A DNA stretch of 64,000 nt, taken from positions 1 through 64,000 of the forward strand of contig JAIPGZ010000002.1 in the NCBI GenBank assembly GCA_021735425.1, in the 5' to 3' direction. This DNA is from Candidatus Altimarinota bacterium. GTDB lineage: Bacteria; Patescibacteriota; Gracilibacteria; JAHISY01. Position 1 is the first letter of the stretch. Each line of letters starts with the position of its first letter. A program made the translations under genes and the position numbers. The notes beneath the pieces were generated by a model, which was not told the origin of the DNA, searched no databases, and was given only the letters and a program-made list of their open reading frames with translations. Shown in pieces: positions 8,611 to 16,364 of this stretch.

Positions 8611-9780
8611 ATGGCCAAAACTAGAAAATTCATCGTCTTACCTAGCGATGAACAACTTAAGAAATTCCCGAAAATAGCGCGAGAATTAGTCGTAAAAGGT
8701 AGACAGCAACGTTTTGTCACACATCAAGAAATCGAAGGCGCTCTTCCGCCCATCGAAGAAAATTTAGAAATGGTAGAAGAATTTGTCGAGATCTTACAAG
8801 ACTTAGGGGTAGAAATTGTGGACCAAAAAAAGTCTTTCGATTGGAAGAAAAAGATCGTGACGGAGGATGAAGAGGATGTCATTGATAAAAAAACCGGCGA
8901 AATCACGAAACGAAAGTTGGTCAAGAAAAAGGAGAAAAAAATGACCGACTTGACTGAGATTGCGAATGATTCGATTCGGATGTATTTAAGCGAGATTGGG
9001 CGCGTGCCGTTATTGTCAGCACCTGAGGAAATTGAGCTGGCAAAACGCATCGCGAAAGGTGATCAGGGCGCTAAGCAGAGTTTGGCGGAAGCTAATCTCC
9101 GACTCGTTGTTTCGATTGCCAAAAAATACATCGGTCGCGGTTTGTCATTTCTCGATTTAATTCAGGAAGGTTCGATTGGACTCTTCCGCGCAGTTGAGAA
9201 ATTCGACCCGAGCCGCGGGTTCAAATTTTCGACTTACGCAACCTGGTGGATTCGACAGGCCATCACTCGCGCTATCGCCGATCAGTCTCGAACGATTCGG
9301 ATTCCCGTCCATATGGTCGAAACGATTAATAAGTTGACTCACACGCAGAGAAGATTAGTACAGGAATTGGGACGTGAGCCGACAGCAGATGAAATCGCGG
9401 CGGAAATGGATTTGGATGTGAAGAAAGTCCGCCACATCTTGAAAATCAGCCAAGACATCGTCTCACTCGAGGCGCCAGTCGGAGCAGAGGAAGATTCGAA
9501 ATTAGAAGACTTCATCGAAGATGAGCAAACTCTCGCACCGAACGACGCCGCCAACCGACAACTCATCAATGAGGCAATCGGGGAAATGTTGCGTTTTCTC
9601 ACGCCACGGGAGAGGAAAATCGTCAAAATGCGCTTCGGATTGGGCGACGGTATCGGTCACACCTTGGAAGAAGTCGGCAAAGAATTCGGCGTCACCCGCG
9701 AAAGAATCCGTCAGATTGAAGCCAAGGTTCTACAAAAGTTAAAGGATCATCCTGCCGCTGCGAAAATTCGGAATTTCTAA
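8611..9780 (+). CDS. rpoD: RpoD, primary sigma factor
   Basis: A 389-residue group 1 sigma-70. Region 1.2 is near [15 protein letters not shown] (about 114-128). Region 2, including the -10 recognition helix, runs through [20 protein letters not shown] and [17 protein letters not shown]. Region 4 ends with the helix-turn-helix [20 protein letters not shown] that reads the -35. The N-terminal 110 residues are variable and Lys/Glu-rich. The start is the ATG at 8611; a longer frame back to 8518 overlaps aroE and covers the promoter. This factor presumably reads the TTGCNN/TAAAAT promoters of the window. Confidence 0.96.
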   Translation: MAKTRKFIVLPSDEQLKKFPKIARELVVKGRQQRFVTHQEIEGALPPIEENLEMVEEFVEILQDLGVEIVDQKKSFDWKKKIVTEDEEDVIDKKTGEITKRKLVKKKEKKMTDLTEIANDSIRMYLSEIGRVPLLSAPEEIELAKRIAKGDQGAKQSLAEANLRLVVSIAKKYIGRGLSFLDLIQEGSIGLFRAVEKFDPSRGFKFSTYATWWIRQAITRAIADQSRTIRIPVHMVETINKLTHTQRRLVQELGREPTADEIAAEMDLDVKKVRHILKISQDIVSLEAPVGAEEDSKLEDFIEDEQTLAPNDAANRQLINEAIGEMLRFLTPRERKIVKMRFGLGDGIGHTLEEVGKEFGVTRERIRQIEAKVLQKLKDHPAAAKIRNF

Positions 9781-9782
9781 GC

Positions 9783-9837
9783 AGGAATAGCGGAATAGTG
9801 GCTGCCCTTATTCCCTTATTCTATATTCTCCTGTTCC
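9783..9837. repeat. Dispersed GAATA-type palindromic repeat
   Basis: A left arm rich in GGAATA words (9783-9800) and a right arm of TTATTCC/TATTC words (about 9810-9837) form an imperfect hairpin after rpoD. Related sequences occur near 17.8, 48.8, 49.2 and 49.3 kb. Confidence 0.55.
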
Positions 9838-9907
9838 AATTTCTGAGTAAATTTAGTGATTCTAAAAAGTTTTTTGGCTGTGTTAGAATTCGCTTCTCTC
9901 AAATCAG

Positions 9908-11323
9908 ATGCCGCCAGCTAAAAAAACTGCACCGTCGAAAATCTCTCCCCATTCACTCGAAGCTGAGTGCGGCGTTTTGGGTAGCTTACTGATTGAAAAA
10001 GATGCGATTATCAAAATCGCCGATATTCTCAAGTCGGATGATTTTTACGATCCGAAGCACGAAAGAACTTTCGAGGCGATAATGGAATTATTTTCCTCGC
10101 ACACACCCATCGACCTACTCACTGTTTCTCAAAAACTGAAAGATAAAAAACTACTTAAAAGTATCGGCGGGCGAAGCTACCTCGCGGAATTAACCGAAGC
10201 AACACCGACAGCGAGCCACATCTTGGAATATGCGAAAATCGTGAAACAGAAATCGACGCTGCGCAAATTACTCGCGAGCGGTCAGGAAATCGCGGGGCTA
10301 GCGCTCGAGGAAAATAGCGAGCCAAATTCATTACTCGAAAAGGCCGAACAAAGTTTATTCCGCGTCACACAAAATCTGATTAAAGATAAATTCGTTTCGA
10401 TTCGCGAGATTTTACAGGGACGCTTCGACGAATTCGCCGAACTCCATGACGCCGAAGACAAAGAGTCTTTACGAGGAGTCGCGACCGGCTTCAGGGCAAT
10501 CGACAATTTACTTTCCGGCATGAAACCCGCCGATTTTGTGATTATCGCGGCACGACCGTCAATGGGTAAGACCGCGCTCGCTTTGAATGTTTCCCAAAAT
10601 GTCGCTCTCATCAGCGGCAAGAAGGTCGGCTTTCTCTCGCTGGAAATGTCGAAGGAGCAGCTCGTCGACAGAATGTTTGCCTCGCTGCTCGGCGTCGATA
10701 GTTGGAGACTACATAAAGGTAAACTGACCGACGAAGAATTTGCGCGCATCGGCGGTGTGATGGATGAGCTTTCGAAAGCCAGTTTTTTTATCGATGACTC
10801 GGTCGGCAGCTCAGTGACAGAAGTCCGCGCCAAAGCACGACGGCTCAAGATGGAAAACGGTCTCGATCTCTTAATCATTGATTATTTGCAATTGATGAGC
10901 TGCGAATCGAACGCCTGGGCGGGCAACCGTGTCCAGGAAATTGGCGAGATTTCGCGTAGTTTGAAATCCCTCGCGCGTGAATTAAAAATTCCAATCATCG
11001 CACTTTCACAATTGAGCCGAGCTGTCGAAAGTCGCCCCGGCAAGATTCCCCAACTTTCCGATCTCCGCGAATCCGGCGCAATCGAGCAAGACGCCGATGT
11101 CGTAATGATGATGTATCGAGAGGATTATTATGAAGAGGACTCCAGCCGACCTGGCATGACCGATCTTTTTTTACGGAAGAACAGAAACGGTCCGACGGGT
11201 CGCGTCGAGCTGATGTTCAAAAAAGAGCAAATGCGCTTCTTTGACATTGAGAAAAAGAAATTTGAAAAAGGTACTCCGGCACCAGCCTTCGAAGAAACTG
11301 TGGCGGCTTTCGATGATTTTTAA
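9908..11323 (+). CDS. dnaB: DnaB, replicative DNA helicase
   Basis: A 471-residue hexameric helicase. The N-terminal domain (about 15-115) starts with SLEAECGVLGSLLIEKDA. The RecA-like C-terminal domain (about 180-445) has Walker A ARPSMGKTALALN, FLSLEMSKEQL, LLIIDYLQLM (Walker B) and ALSQLSRAVE, and LSDLRESGAIEQDADVVM at the end. No intein or insertion is seen. A TAGAAT -10-like box is at 9884-9889, but no good -35 stands in front. Confidence 0.97.
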   Translation: MPPAKKTAPSKISPHSLEAECGVLGSLLIEKDAIIKIADILKSDDFYDPKHERTFEAIMELFSSHTPIDLLTVSQKLKDKKLLKSIGGRSYLAELTEATPTASHILEYAKIVKQKSTLRKLLASGQEIAGLALEENSEPNSLLEKAEQSLFRVTQNLIKDKFVSIREILQGRFDEFAELHDAEDKESLRGVATGFRAIDNLLSGMKPADFVIIAARPSMGKTALALNVSQNVALISGKKVGFLSLEMSKEQLVDRMFASLLGVDSWRLHKGKLTDEEFARIGGVMDELSKASFFIDDSVGSSVTEVRAKARRLKMENGLDLLIIDYLQLMSCESNAWAGNRVQEIGEISRSLKSLARELKIPIIALSQLSRAVESRPGKIPQLSDLRESGAIEQDADVVMMMYREDYYEEDSSRPGMTDLFLRKNRNGPTGRVELMFKKEQMRFFDIEKKKFEKGTPAPAFEETVAAFDDF

Positions 11324-11399
11324 TGAATCGTTAGCATTTGAGTCATTAAGGTCTTTTCAAATAACAACTTATTAACTTTAATAACTTATTGACTTAATT

Positions 11400-11474
11400 T
11401 GGTAGGGCCAGGGGGAATCGAACCCCCGTTGCCGGAATGAAAATCCGAAGTCCTAACCACTAGACGATGGCCCC
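11400..11474 (-). tRNA. tRNA-Glu (anticodon UUC)
   Basis: A complete cloverleaf on the minus strand. The acceptor GGGGCCA pairs with TGGCCCT, with G.U at the first pair. The anticodon loop holds TTC, the T-arm holds GGTTCGATTCC, and CCA is encoded. Confidence 0.95.
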
Positions 11475-11662
11475 ACATTTTTTTAAGCCGGCAGATTTTA
11501 GCGAAAGCGCAGGATTCTCTCAAGTTAATCTTTGTCAGCAATTTTATTTATCTTTCGCTAAAATACGCGCCGTTAGACAAAGGCAGATAAATTCATAAAA
11601 AATCGGATGACATCTGCATCCCGCTTTAGTGGGATTGTCGATTTCATTCTTACTTATTTTTT
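11475..11662 (+). promoter_or_regulatory. Long leader of the DEAD-box helicase gene
   Basis: A TAAAAT box at 11559-11564 would give an RNA leader of about 90 nt, one of the longest in the window. It holds a 7-bp hairpin (ATCCCGC/GTGGGAT, 11619-11636) shortly before the start. Cold-inducible helicases often have long structured leaders, so regulation at this level is possible. No convincing -35 is seen. Confidence 0.4.
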
Positions 11663-12871
11663 ATGAATCCAACAGCCCAAAACTTCGATGGTCTTGGTAT
11701 CGCGCCGAATTTATTGGCACGACTCGACCAATTGAAATTCAAGATCCCGACACCTATTCAAAGCAAAGCCATCCCTGTCGCGCTAAGCGGCAAAGATATG
11801 ATTGGCATCGCGCAAACCGGCACCGGCAAGACTTTGGCTTTTGGCATTCCATTAATTCAAAAATTAGCAGCTCTGCCTGCGACAGCGCAAGGACTGATTT
11901 TGCTTCCGACCCGCGAATTGGCAGAACAAGTTTCGCTGAGTTTGCAAAAAATTGTCCCGAATTTGCCGATGGTTTTGGTGATCGGCGGAGCGTCGGCGCG
12001 ACATCAAACTTTGGCCTTGCGGAGAAATCCGAAAATAATTATCGCGACTCCGGGGAGGCTAATCGATTTGATGGAATCCGGAATTGTGAGTTTAAAAAAT
12101 ATTGCGGTTTTAATTTTGGATGAAGCTGACCGAATGCTCGACATGGGCTTCGCCCCACAAATCAATAAGATCATCGTCACGACTCCGGCGCGAAAACAGG
12201 TTTTGCTTTTTTCTGCGACGATGCCGCCCGAAATTGCGAAACTCGGTACGAAATATATGCAGCTACCACTGCGAGTCGAGGTCGCTCCGGCAGGCACGAC
12301 GAGTGAATTGGTGGAGCAGGAAATCTTCGTAGTCGCGCAAGAAACCAGACCACAGCTACTCGAAAAGATTCTCAGCGAACATAGCGGTCCAGTCTTGATC
12401 TTCACTCGGACAAAACACGGCGCACGCAAATTGGCAATCGCGATTCGAAGTATGGGACACAGCGCCGATGAGATTCATTCAAATCGTAGTCTCGGGCAAC
12501 GCCGCAATGCTTTGGCGGGATTCAAGTCTGGTAAGTATCGCATCCTTGTCGCGACTGATATCGCAGCGCGCGGCATCGATGTCGTCGGTATCGAGCTCGT
12601 GATTAATTATGATTTGCCGGAAAATCCTGACGACTATCTCCACCGCATCGGACGAACAGGTCGCGCAAATCACGCCGGGAAAGCGATTTCGCTCGCGACA
12701 CCGAGCCAAACCAGTAAGATCAATGCCATCGAACGTGCCATCCGTACTCGTCTAAGTATCACAAAAACTCCGACTGATTTGCCGCCGCGACGCGCGATAC
12801 CCAGACCGACCGCGAGCGACCGAACAGCAGCACCGCAAAATCGATTCAGAAATTTTCGACCAAGACGCTAA
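11663..12871 (+). CDS. DEAD-box RNA helicase (RhlE-like)
   Basis: A 402-residue ATP-dependent RNA helicase. Motifs in order are the Q motif (PTPIQSKAIP), I (AQTGTGKT), Ia (PTRELAEQ), Ib (TPGRL), II (DEAD), III (SAT), V (ATDIAARGID) and VI (HRIGRTGRA). The C-terminal tail (about 370-402) is short, basic and Arg/Pro-rich, typical of the RhlE group. It likely unwinds structured mRNA or helps ribosome assembly. Its 3' end overlaps convergent hisH by 4 nt. Confidence 0.93.
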   Translation: MNPTAQNFDGLGIAPNLLARLDQLKFKIPTPIQSKAIPVALSGKDMIGIAQTGTGKTLAFGIPLIQKLAALPATAQGLILLPTRELAEQVSLSLQKIVPNLPMVLVIGGASARHQTLALRRNPKIIIATPGRLIDLMESGIVSLKNIAVLILDEADRMLDMGFAPQINKIIVTTPARKQVLLFSATMPPEIAKLGTKYMQLPLRVEVAPAGTTSELVEQEIFVVAQETRPQLLEKILSEHSGPVLIFTRTKHGARKLAIAIRSMGHSADEIHSNRSLGQRRNALAGFKSGKYRILVATDIAARGIDVVGIELVINYDLPENPDDYLHRIGRTGRANHAGKAISLATPSQTSKINAIERAIRTRLSITKTPTDLPPRRAIPRPTASDRTAAPQNRFRNFRPRR

Positions 12872-13488
12872 AGCAAATCGGCGAAATTTTTCAGCACTTG
12901 TAGCCCGACTTGACCGGATTTTTCGGGGTGAAATTGAGTGGCCCAGACATTCCCCTGCTGAATAAGTGCCGGAAAGGTCATCCCATGTGTCGTAGTCGCT
13001 TTCACTATTGCGGAATTTTTTGGTGTGGCGACGTAAGAGTGCACGAAATAAAAAGGTATACCTGATTTGATTCCATCGAGAATTTTTGGTGGCACAGCCT
13101 GTCCTGAGCTTGTCGAAGGAAAATCAACTGGATTCCAGCCGATGTGCGGAATCTTAATTTCGCTCGCAGGAAATTTTTCAACCAAGCCAGACAAAATTCC
13201 CAAACAGGTTGTGTCATCCTCACTCGACTTTTCAAAAAGAATTTGCAGACCAAGACAGATTCCGAGAAAAGGTTTGCGCGGGATTTCCCTCTGTAAAACT
13301 TCGACCAAATTATTTTCCGCCAAACTTCGCATCGCCGCTTTCGCGTTTCCCACTCCTGGAATTATGATGGCGTCCGCTTTTGAAACCTCTTTTGGATTCC
13401 GGGTAATCTGGTTTTCGATTTCGAGAAAATCCAAAGCGCGCTTCACGCTTCGCAAATTCCCGGCAGCGTAATCTATCAAAGCTATCAT
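12868..13488 (-). CDS. hisH: Imidazole glycerol phosphate synthase glutaminase subunit
   Basis: A 206-residue HisH, which releases ammonia from glutamine for HisF. Seen are DYAAGNLRSV, PGVGNAKAAM, the nucleophile cysteine in LGICLGLQILFE, and the His-Glu pair in QFHPEKSG. Between IPHIGWNPVDF and IPFYFVHSYV an extra PSTSSGQAV stretch is encoded exactly by a short dispersed repeat (13096-13120). The gene overlaps hisB by 4 nt. hisF, its obligate partner, is not in this window. Confidence 0.93.
   Translation of the reverse strand: MIALIDYAAGNLRSVKRALDFLEIENQITRNPKEVSKADAIIIPGVGNAKAAMRSLAENNLVEVLQREIPRKPFLGICLGLQILFEKSSEDDTTCLGILSGLVEKFPASEIKIPHIGWNPVDFPSTSSGQAVPPKILDGIKSGIPFYFVHSYVATPKNSAIVKATTTHGMTFPALIQQGNVWATQFHPEKSGQVGLQVLKNFADLL
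13096..13120. repeat. Dispersed short repeat inside hisH
   Basis: CCTGTCCTGAGCTTGTCGAA, a sequence motif that recurs between genes of many unrelated bacteria (recalled, not searched). A variant copy (CTTCGATCAGCTCAGGACAA) lies at 59009-59028 between murC and the next gene. Here it sits in frame in hisH. Confidence 0.7.
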
Positions 13489-14081
13489 AGTTTGCCTTTG
13501 GTCGAAGGAATCCGTTTCAGGTTTCGCGCGTCAATCTCCACCGCCATCCGCAGACTGCGGGCAAAAGCTTTAAAAATAGCTTCGACTTGGTGGTGAGTGG
13601 AGCGAGAATTTTTGGAATCAATGTAAAGATTGGCGCGAACTCCATTCGCGAAACCTTCGAAAAAATCTTCGATAACATTCGTCCGCATGTCACCCACTGC
13701 TTTTTCTGCAAATTTAGCTTTGAAGGTCAGCTTCACGCGTCCACTCAGATCGACTGCCGCGAGACCCAGACTCTCGTCCATCGGGAAAGCAAAATTGTGG
13801 GAGCCTGCGCGCATGATTCCTCGCTTCGAGCCCAAAGCTTTATCGACAGCTTCACCGAGAACGATGCCTAAATCTTCGACTAAGTGATGTTGATCCACTT
13901 CGAGATCACCCACCGCCCGAATTTTCAAATCAAAGGAAGCGTGTTTCGCGAGAGCCTCGAGCATGTGATTGAGAAATCCAATCGGAGTATCGACCTTCGC
14001 ACTCCCCTTTCCGTCTAAATTCAAATCAACCATGATCTCAGTCTCCTTCGTTTTGCGAGCTATTTTGGCTTTGCGTGGCAT
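13485..14081 (-). CDS. hisB: Imidazoleglycerol-phosphate dehydratase
   Basis: A 198-residue monofunctional HisB dehydratase of histidine synthesis, with manganese-binding histidine motifs DQHHLVEDLGI and RSTHHQVEAIFKA plus GFLNHMLEALAKHA. It has no HisB phosphatase domain. It starts 4 nt before the hisH overlap, forming a two-gene hisB-hisH operon. A TAAAAT box lies six bases before the ATG, suggesting a leaderless message. A separate promoter and terminator stand further upstream (see ncRNA). Confidence 0.95.
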   Translation of the reverse strand: MPRKAKIARKTKETEIMVDLNLDGKGSAKVDTPIGFLNHMLEALAKHASFDLKIRAVGDLEVDQHHLVEDLGIVLGEAVDKALGSKRGIMRAGSHNFAFPMDESLGLAAVDLSGRVKLTFKAKFAEKAVGDMRTNVIEDFFEGFANGVRANLYIDSKNSRSTHHQVEAIFKAFARSLRMAVEIDARNLKRIPSTKGKL

Positions 14082-14145
14082 GAATTTATTTTAAAACTTT
14101 TTTAGGTTTTTGGAAAATCAGTTTTTAGAGAAAATTTAAATCCAG

Positions 14146-14224
14146 ACACAAAAACAGCCCTCACAAGTGAAAGCTGTCTTCTAATTCAGAAACTTCAATT
14201 GCAAGCAACCTCGGTAACTGAACT
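14146..14224 (-). ncRNA. Short RNA or attenuator leader upstream of hisB
   Basis: A promoter (TTGCAA, 17 bp, TAAACT; 14231-14259) is followed about 50 nt later by a terminator: ACAGC/GCTGT stem (14173-14177 with 14154-14158) with an inner TCA/TGA pairing and five T. The roughly 79-nt RNA has no worthwhile open frame. Earlier segments can pair among themselves (AAGCA/TGCTT, TTCT/AGAA). hisB starts 65 nt after the terminator, so this is either an attenuator controlling the his genes or an independent small RNA. No known RNA family is recognised. Confidence 0.55.
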
Positions 14225-14230
14225 GCTTAT

Positions 14231-14259
14231 AGTTTATCAAATTTACGAGTAAATTGCAA
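14231..14259 (-). promoter_or_regulatory. Promoter of the RNA upstream of hisB
   Basis: On the minus strand TTGCAA (14254-14259), 17 bp, TAAACT (14231-14236). It fits the window consensus. Confidence 0.65.
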
Positions 14260-14289
14260 ATCTTTTCTGGAACAAAGTGGGGGGAAATT

Positions 14290-14316
14290 TGGTGGGCAAT
14301 GCGGGACTCGAATCCA
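14290..14316 (-). pseudogene. 3' fragment of a tRNA gene
   Basis: On the minus strand, an imperfect T-arm (TTCGAGT loop, 4 of 5 stem pairs), the acceptor strand ATTGCCC, A and CCA. Nothing upstream can supply the D and anticodon arms. The sequence before it is a dispersed repeat (14317-14338) that abuts the break. The amino acid cannot be assigned. Confidence 0.5.
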
Positions 14317-14338
14317 CCTTCGCCAAGGCTACGGCGGA
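14317..14338. repeat. Dispersed short repeat joined to the tRNA fragment
   Basis: CCTTCGCCAAGGCTACGGCG, of a type I recall seeing many times in environmental CPR genomes; CGCC/GGCG ends can pair. It lies between intact tRNA-Val and the 3' tRNA fragment. Confidence 0.5.
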
Positions 14339-14358
14339 CAGGCCTGCGAAATCTAAAA

Positions 14359-14435
14359 TGGTGGACCCGAGAGGATTTGAACCTCTGACCTCACGCGTGT
14401 GAAGCGCGCGCTCTAACCAACTGAGCTACGAGTCC
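14359..14435 (-). tRNA. tRNA-Val (anticodon CAC)
   Basis: A complete cloverleaf on the minus strand: acceptor GGACTCG/CGGGTCC, anticodon stem CGCGC/GCGTG with CAC in the loop, T-arm GGTTCAAATCC, encoded CCA. It reads GTG codons. Confidence 0.95.
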
Positions 14436-14496
14436 GAATAGTTTGTAGATTGTAGTTCGTAGATTGTAGCAAAATCTACCAACTACCTGCTACCTG

Positions 14497-15795
14497 CTAA
14501 CTCGCCATCGCCTCCCGCTCGACACCAACTCCGACCCAATTCACCGGCACTTTTAAATAATCTTCGATAAATTTAATGTAGGCTTTAGCGTTCTCTGGGA
14601 GCTCAGAAATATTTTTTACTGCGGAAGTGTCGGTCTGCCAACCAGGCAAAGTTTCAAAAATCGGTTCGACGCGTTCCAACTCTTCAATCGTGGCAGGCAA
14701 AGTCTCGATTTCCTCACCGTCGAGAGAGTACTTCGTACAAACTTGGATTTCTTTGAAGTCATTGAGCACATCTAGCTTGGTGAGATTAAGCGCTGTCGTG
14801 CCATTGAGCTTCGCGGAATATTTCGTCGCGACGAGATCCATCCAACCGCAACGGCGTGGTCGACCGGTAGTTGCTCCGAATTCCGCGCCAACCTCGCGCA
14901 GCTTCTCGCCAGTCTCATTCAATAGCTCCGTCGTGAAAGGCCCCTCCCCGACTCGCGTCGTGTAAGCCTTCGCAACGCCGATGGAATTGAAATTTTGTGG
15001 TGGAATCCCAAGACCGCTGAAAATATTGCCAGCTGTCGTCGTCGAAGAAGTCACGAAAGGGAAAGTCCCAAATTCAATATCGAGCAGCGAACCCTGCGCG
15101 CCCTCAGCAAGAACCGTTTTGCCGTCAGTCAAAGCTTCCTGAAGCAACGCCGAAGTATCACAAATCATTCCTTCCAGTCTTTCAGCCAAATCTTGGTAAA
15201 GCGTAATTTCTCGTTCAATATCGAATTTGAAAGGCAGTCCTTTAACCTTGTTTACCTCTTCGAGCCGCTCGCGTAATTTGGCAGCGAAAGTTTCAAGATT
15301 GGCTAAATCACCCATACGCAGACTCCGTCGATTGACCCGATCGGCGTAAGCCGGTCCGATTCCGCGTTTCGTCGTCCCAATTTTTTTCGTCCCCAAAGCA
15401 CTCTCACTCAGACCGTCCAACTCTTTGTGAAAATCAAAAAGAATCGTGGCGCGATCAGAAATGAAAAGTCGGTCGGTCAAATTGACTCCGATTTTTTCGA
15501 GTTCTTCGATTTCTTCAATCAAAGTCGGCAAGTGCACGACACAACCATTGCCAATCACATTCTTGGTCTGAGGATGCAGGACACCCGAGGGCAATTGATG
15601 GAGGACAACTTTCTGACCCTTCACAACAATCGTGTGCCCCGCATTCGCGCCGCCGCCGAAACGCGCGACGAATTGAGATTTGCTGGCGAGAATATCGACC
15701 AACTTGCCTTTCCCTTCGTCTCCCCAATTTAGCCCGATGACGGCTGTGAGCCTTGTGCTGAAAAGCTTAGGCTTCGAAGTATTTGGTTGATTCAT
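14497..15795 (-). CDS. purA: Adenylosuccinate synthetase
   Basis: A 432-residue PurA, which joins IMP and aspartate using GTP on the way to AMP. Motifs are the GTP loop GLNWGDEGKGKLVD, FGGGANAGHT, TTKRGIGPAYADR, and TTGRPRRCGW near the centre of the C-terminal half. Length is normal. TAAAAT lies six bases before the ATG (15796-15810 region), so the message may be leaderless. Confidence 0.97.
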   Translation of the reverse strand: MNQPNTSKPKLFSTRLTAVIGLNWGDEGKGKLVDILASKSQFVARFGGGANAGHTIVVKGQKVVLHQLPSGVLHPQTKNVIGNGCVVHLPTLIEEIEELEKIGVNLTDRLFISDRATILFDFHKELDGLSESALGTKKIGTTKRGIGPAYADRVNRRSLRMGDLANLETFAAKLRERLEEVNKVKGLPFKFDIEREITLYQDLAERLEGMICDTSALLQEALTDGKTVLAEGAQGSLLDIEFGTFPFVTSSTTTAGNIFSGLGIPPQNFNSIGVAKAYTTRVGEGPFTTELLNETGEKLREVGAEFGATTGRPRRCGWMDLVATKYSAKLNGTTALNLTKLDVLNDFKEIQVCTKYSLDGEEIETLPATIEELERVEPIFETLPGWQTDTSAVKNISELPENAKAYIKFIEDYLKVPVNWVGVGVEREAMAS

Positions 15796-15839
15796 GAGCG
15801 GATTTTAGCATGAGTCTAGAGCTAGATTATGCCGATACT

Positions 15840-15985
15840 GTTCATAAGTCCCCCTGCTCGCTTCGCTCGCTTCCCCTTTACAAAAGGGGGACTTTCTTAG
15901 TAGCCCTCCTGTCTACCTAAAAAAGCCGCGGAGCGACAACTTGCCCCCTCTTTCGTAAAGAGGGGGTTGGGGGAGATTTTACAAA
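15840..15985. repeat. Dispersed G/C-block repeat region
   Basis: Two inverted-repeat blocks are seen: CCCCTTTACAAAAGGGG near 15874-15890 and CCCCCTCTTTCGTAAAGAGG near 15944-15963. The second is followed by GGTTGGGGGAGATTT, which recurs at about 59118-59132. No gene is seen in 15796-16054. Confidence 0.6.
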
Positions 15986-16054
15986 CAAAAAAACAGACAA
16001 ATGGGAAAGAGTCCGGCAGAGAAGTTTTGAGGCCTCTCCGCCAAAATTTGAAGG

Positions 16055-16240
16055 TCATAATTCCTCAGATTCGCTGAGGGTCTTTTCGATGAGAGGACGG
16101 CAATCCCTTGGAAAATCTCCACCATCTCGCATTTGATTTAATGTTTTGAATTGTACTAGTCCTGAAAAAAAAGGCTTTTTTACTTCTTCAAAGTTCTCAA
16201 AACCCTTTGCGGTAATTTCTTCGATACTAAAGTTAACCAT
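16055..16240 (-). CDS. Small hypothetical protein (61 aa)
   Basis: A short acidic protein without membrane segments or recognised domain. It is supported as a real gene by a good promoter on the same strand (16275-16303: TTGCAC, 17 bp, TAAAAT). No Shine-Dalgarno sequence is seen. It faces away from divergent cysS. It belongs to the group of small self-promoted orphans in this window. Confidence 0.5.
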   Translation of the reverse strand: MVNFSIEEITAKGFENFEEVKKPFFSGLVQFKTLNQMRDGGDFPRDCRPLIEKTLSESEEL

Positions 16241-16274
16241 GAGCTGCGGGGGTTAAAAAAACTAAACCGAGAAA

Positions 16275-16303
16275 ATTTTAGGTATTCTCTTGAGAAAGTG
16301 CAA
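16275..16303 (-). promoter_or_regulatory. Promoter of the 61-aa gene
   Basis: On the minus strand TTGCAC (16298-16303), 17 bp, TAAAAT (16275-16280). Confidence 0.65.
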
Positions 16304-16329
16304 AGATTTTTACAAATAGGCAATATTCT

Positions 16330-16357
16330 TTGTCCTGAATCCTTAATCCTTTATAAT
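16330..16357 (+). promoter_or_regulatory. Promoter of cysS, leaderless start
   Basis: TTGTCC at 16330-16335, 16 bp, TATAAT at 16352-16357, then seven bases and the cysS ATG. Transcription would begin at or next to the start codon. Confidence 0.7.
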
Positions 16358-16364
16358 CCTCCCA

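Noticed and set aside
11629-12123. Overlapping frame at the start of the DEAD-box helicase gene
   Set aside because: Out-of-frame shadow of a clear helicase.
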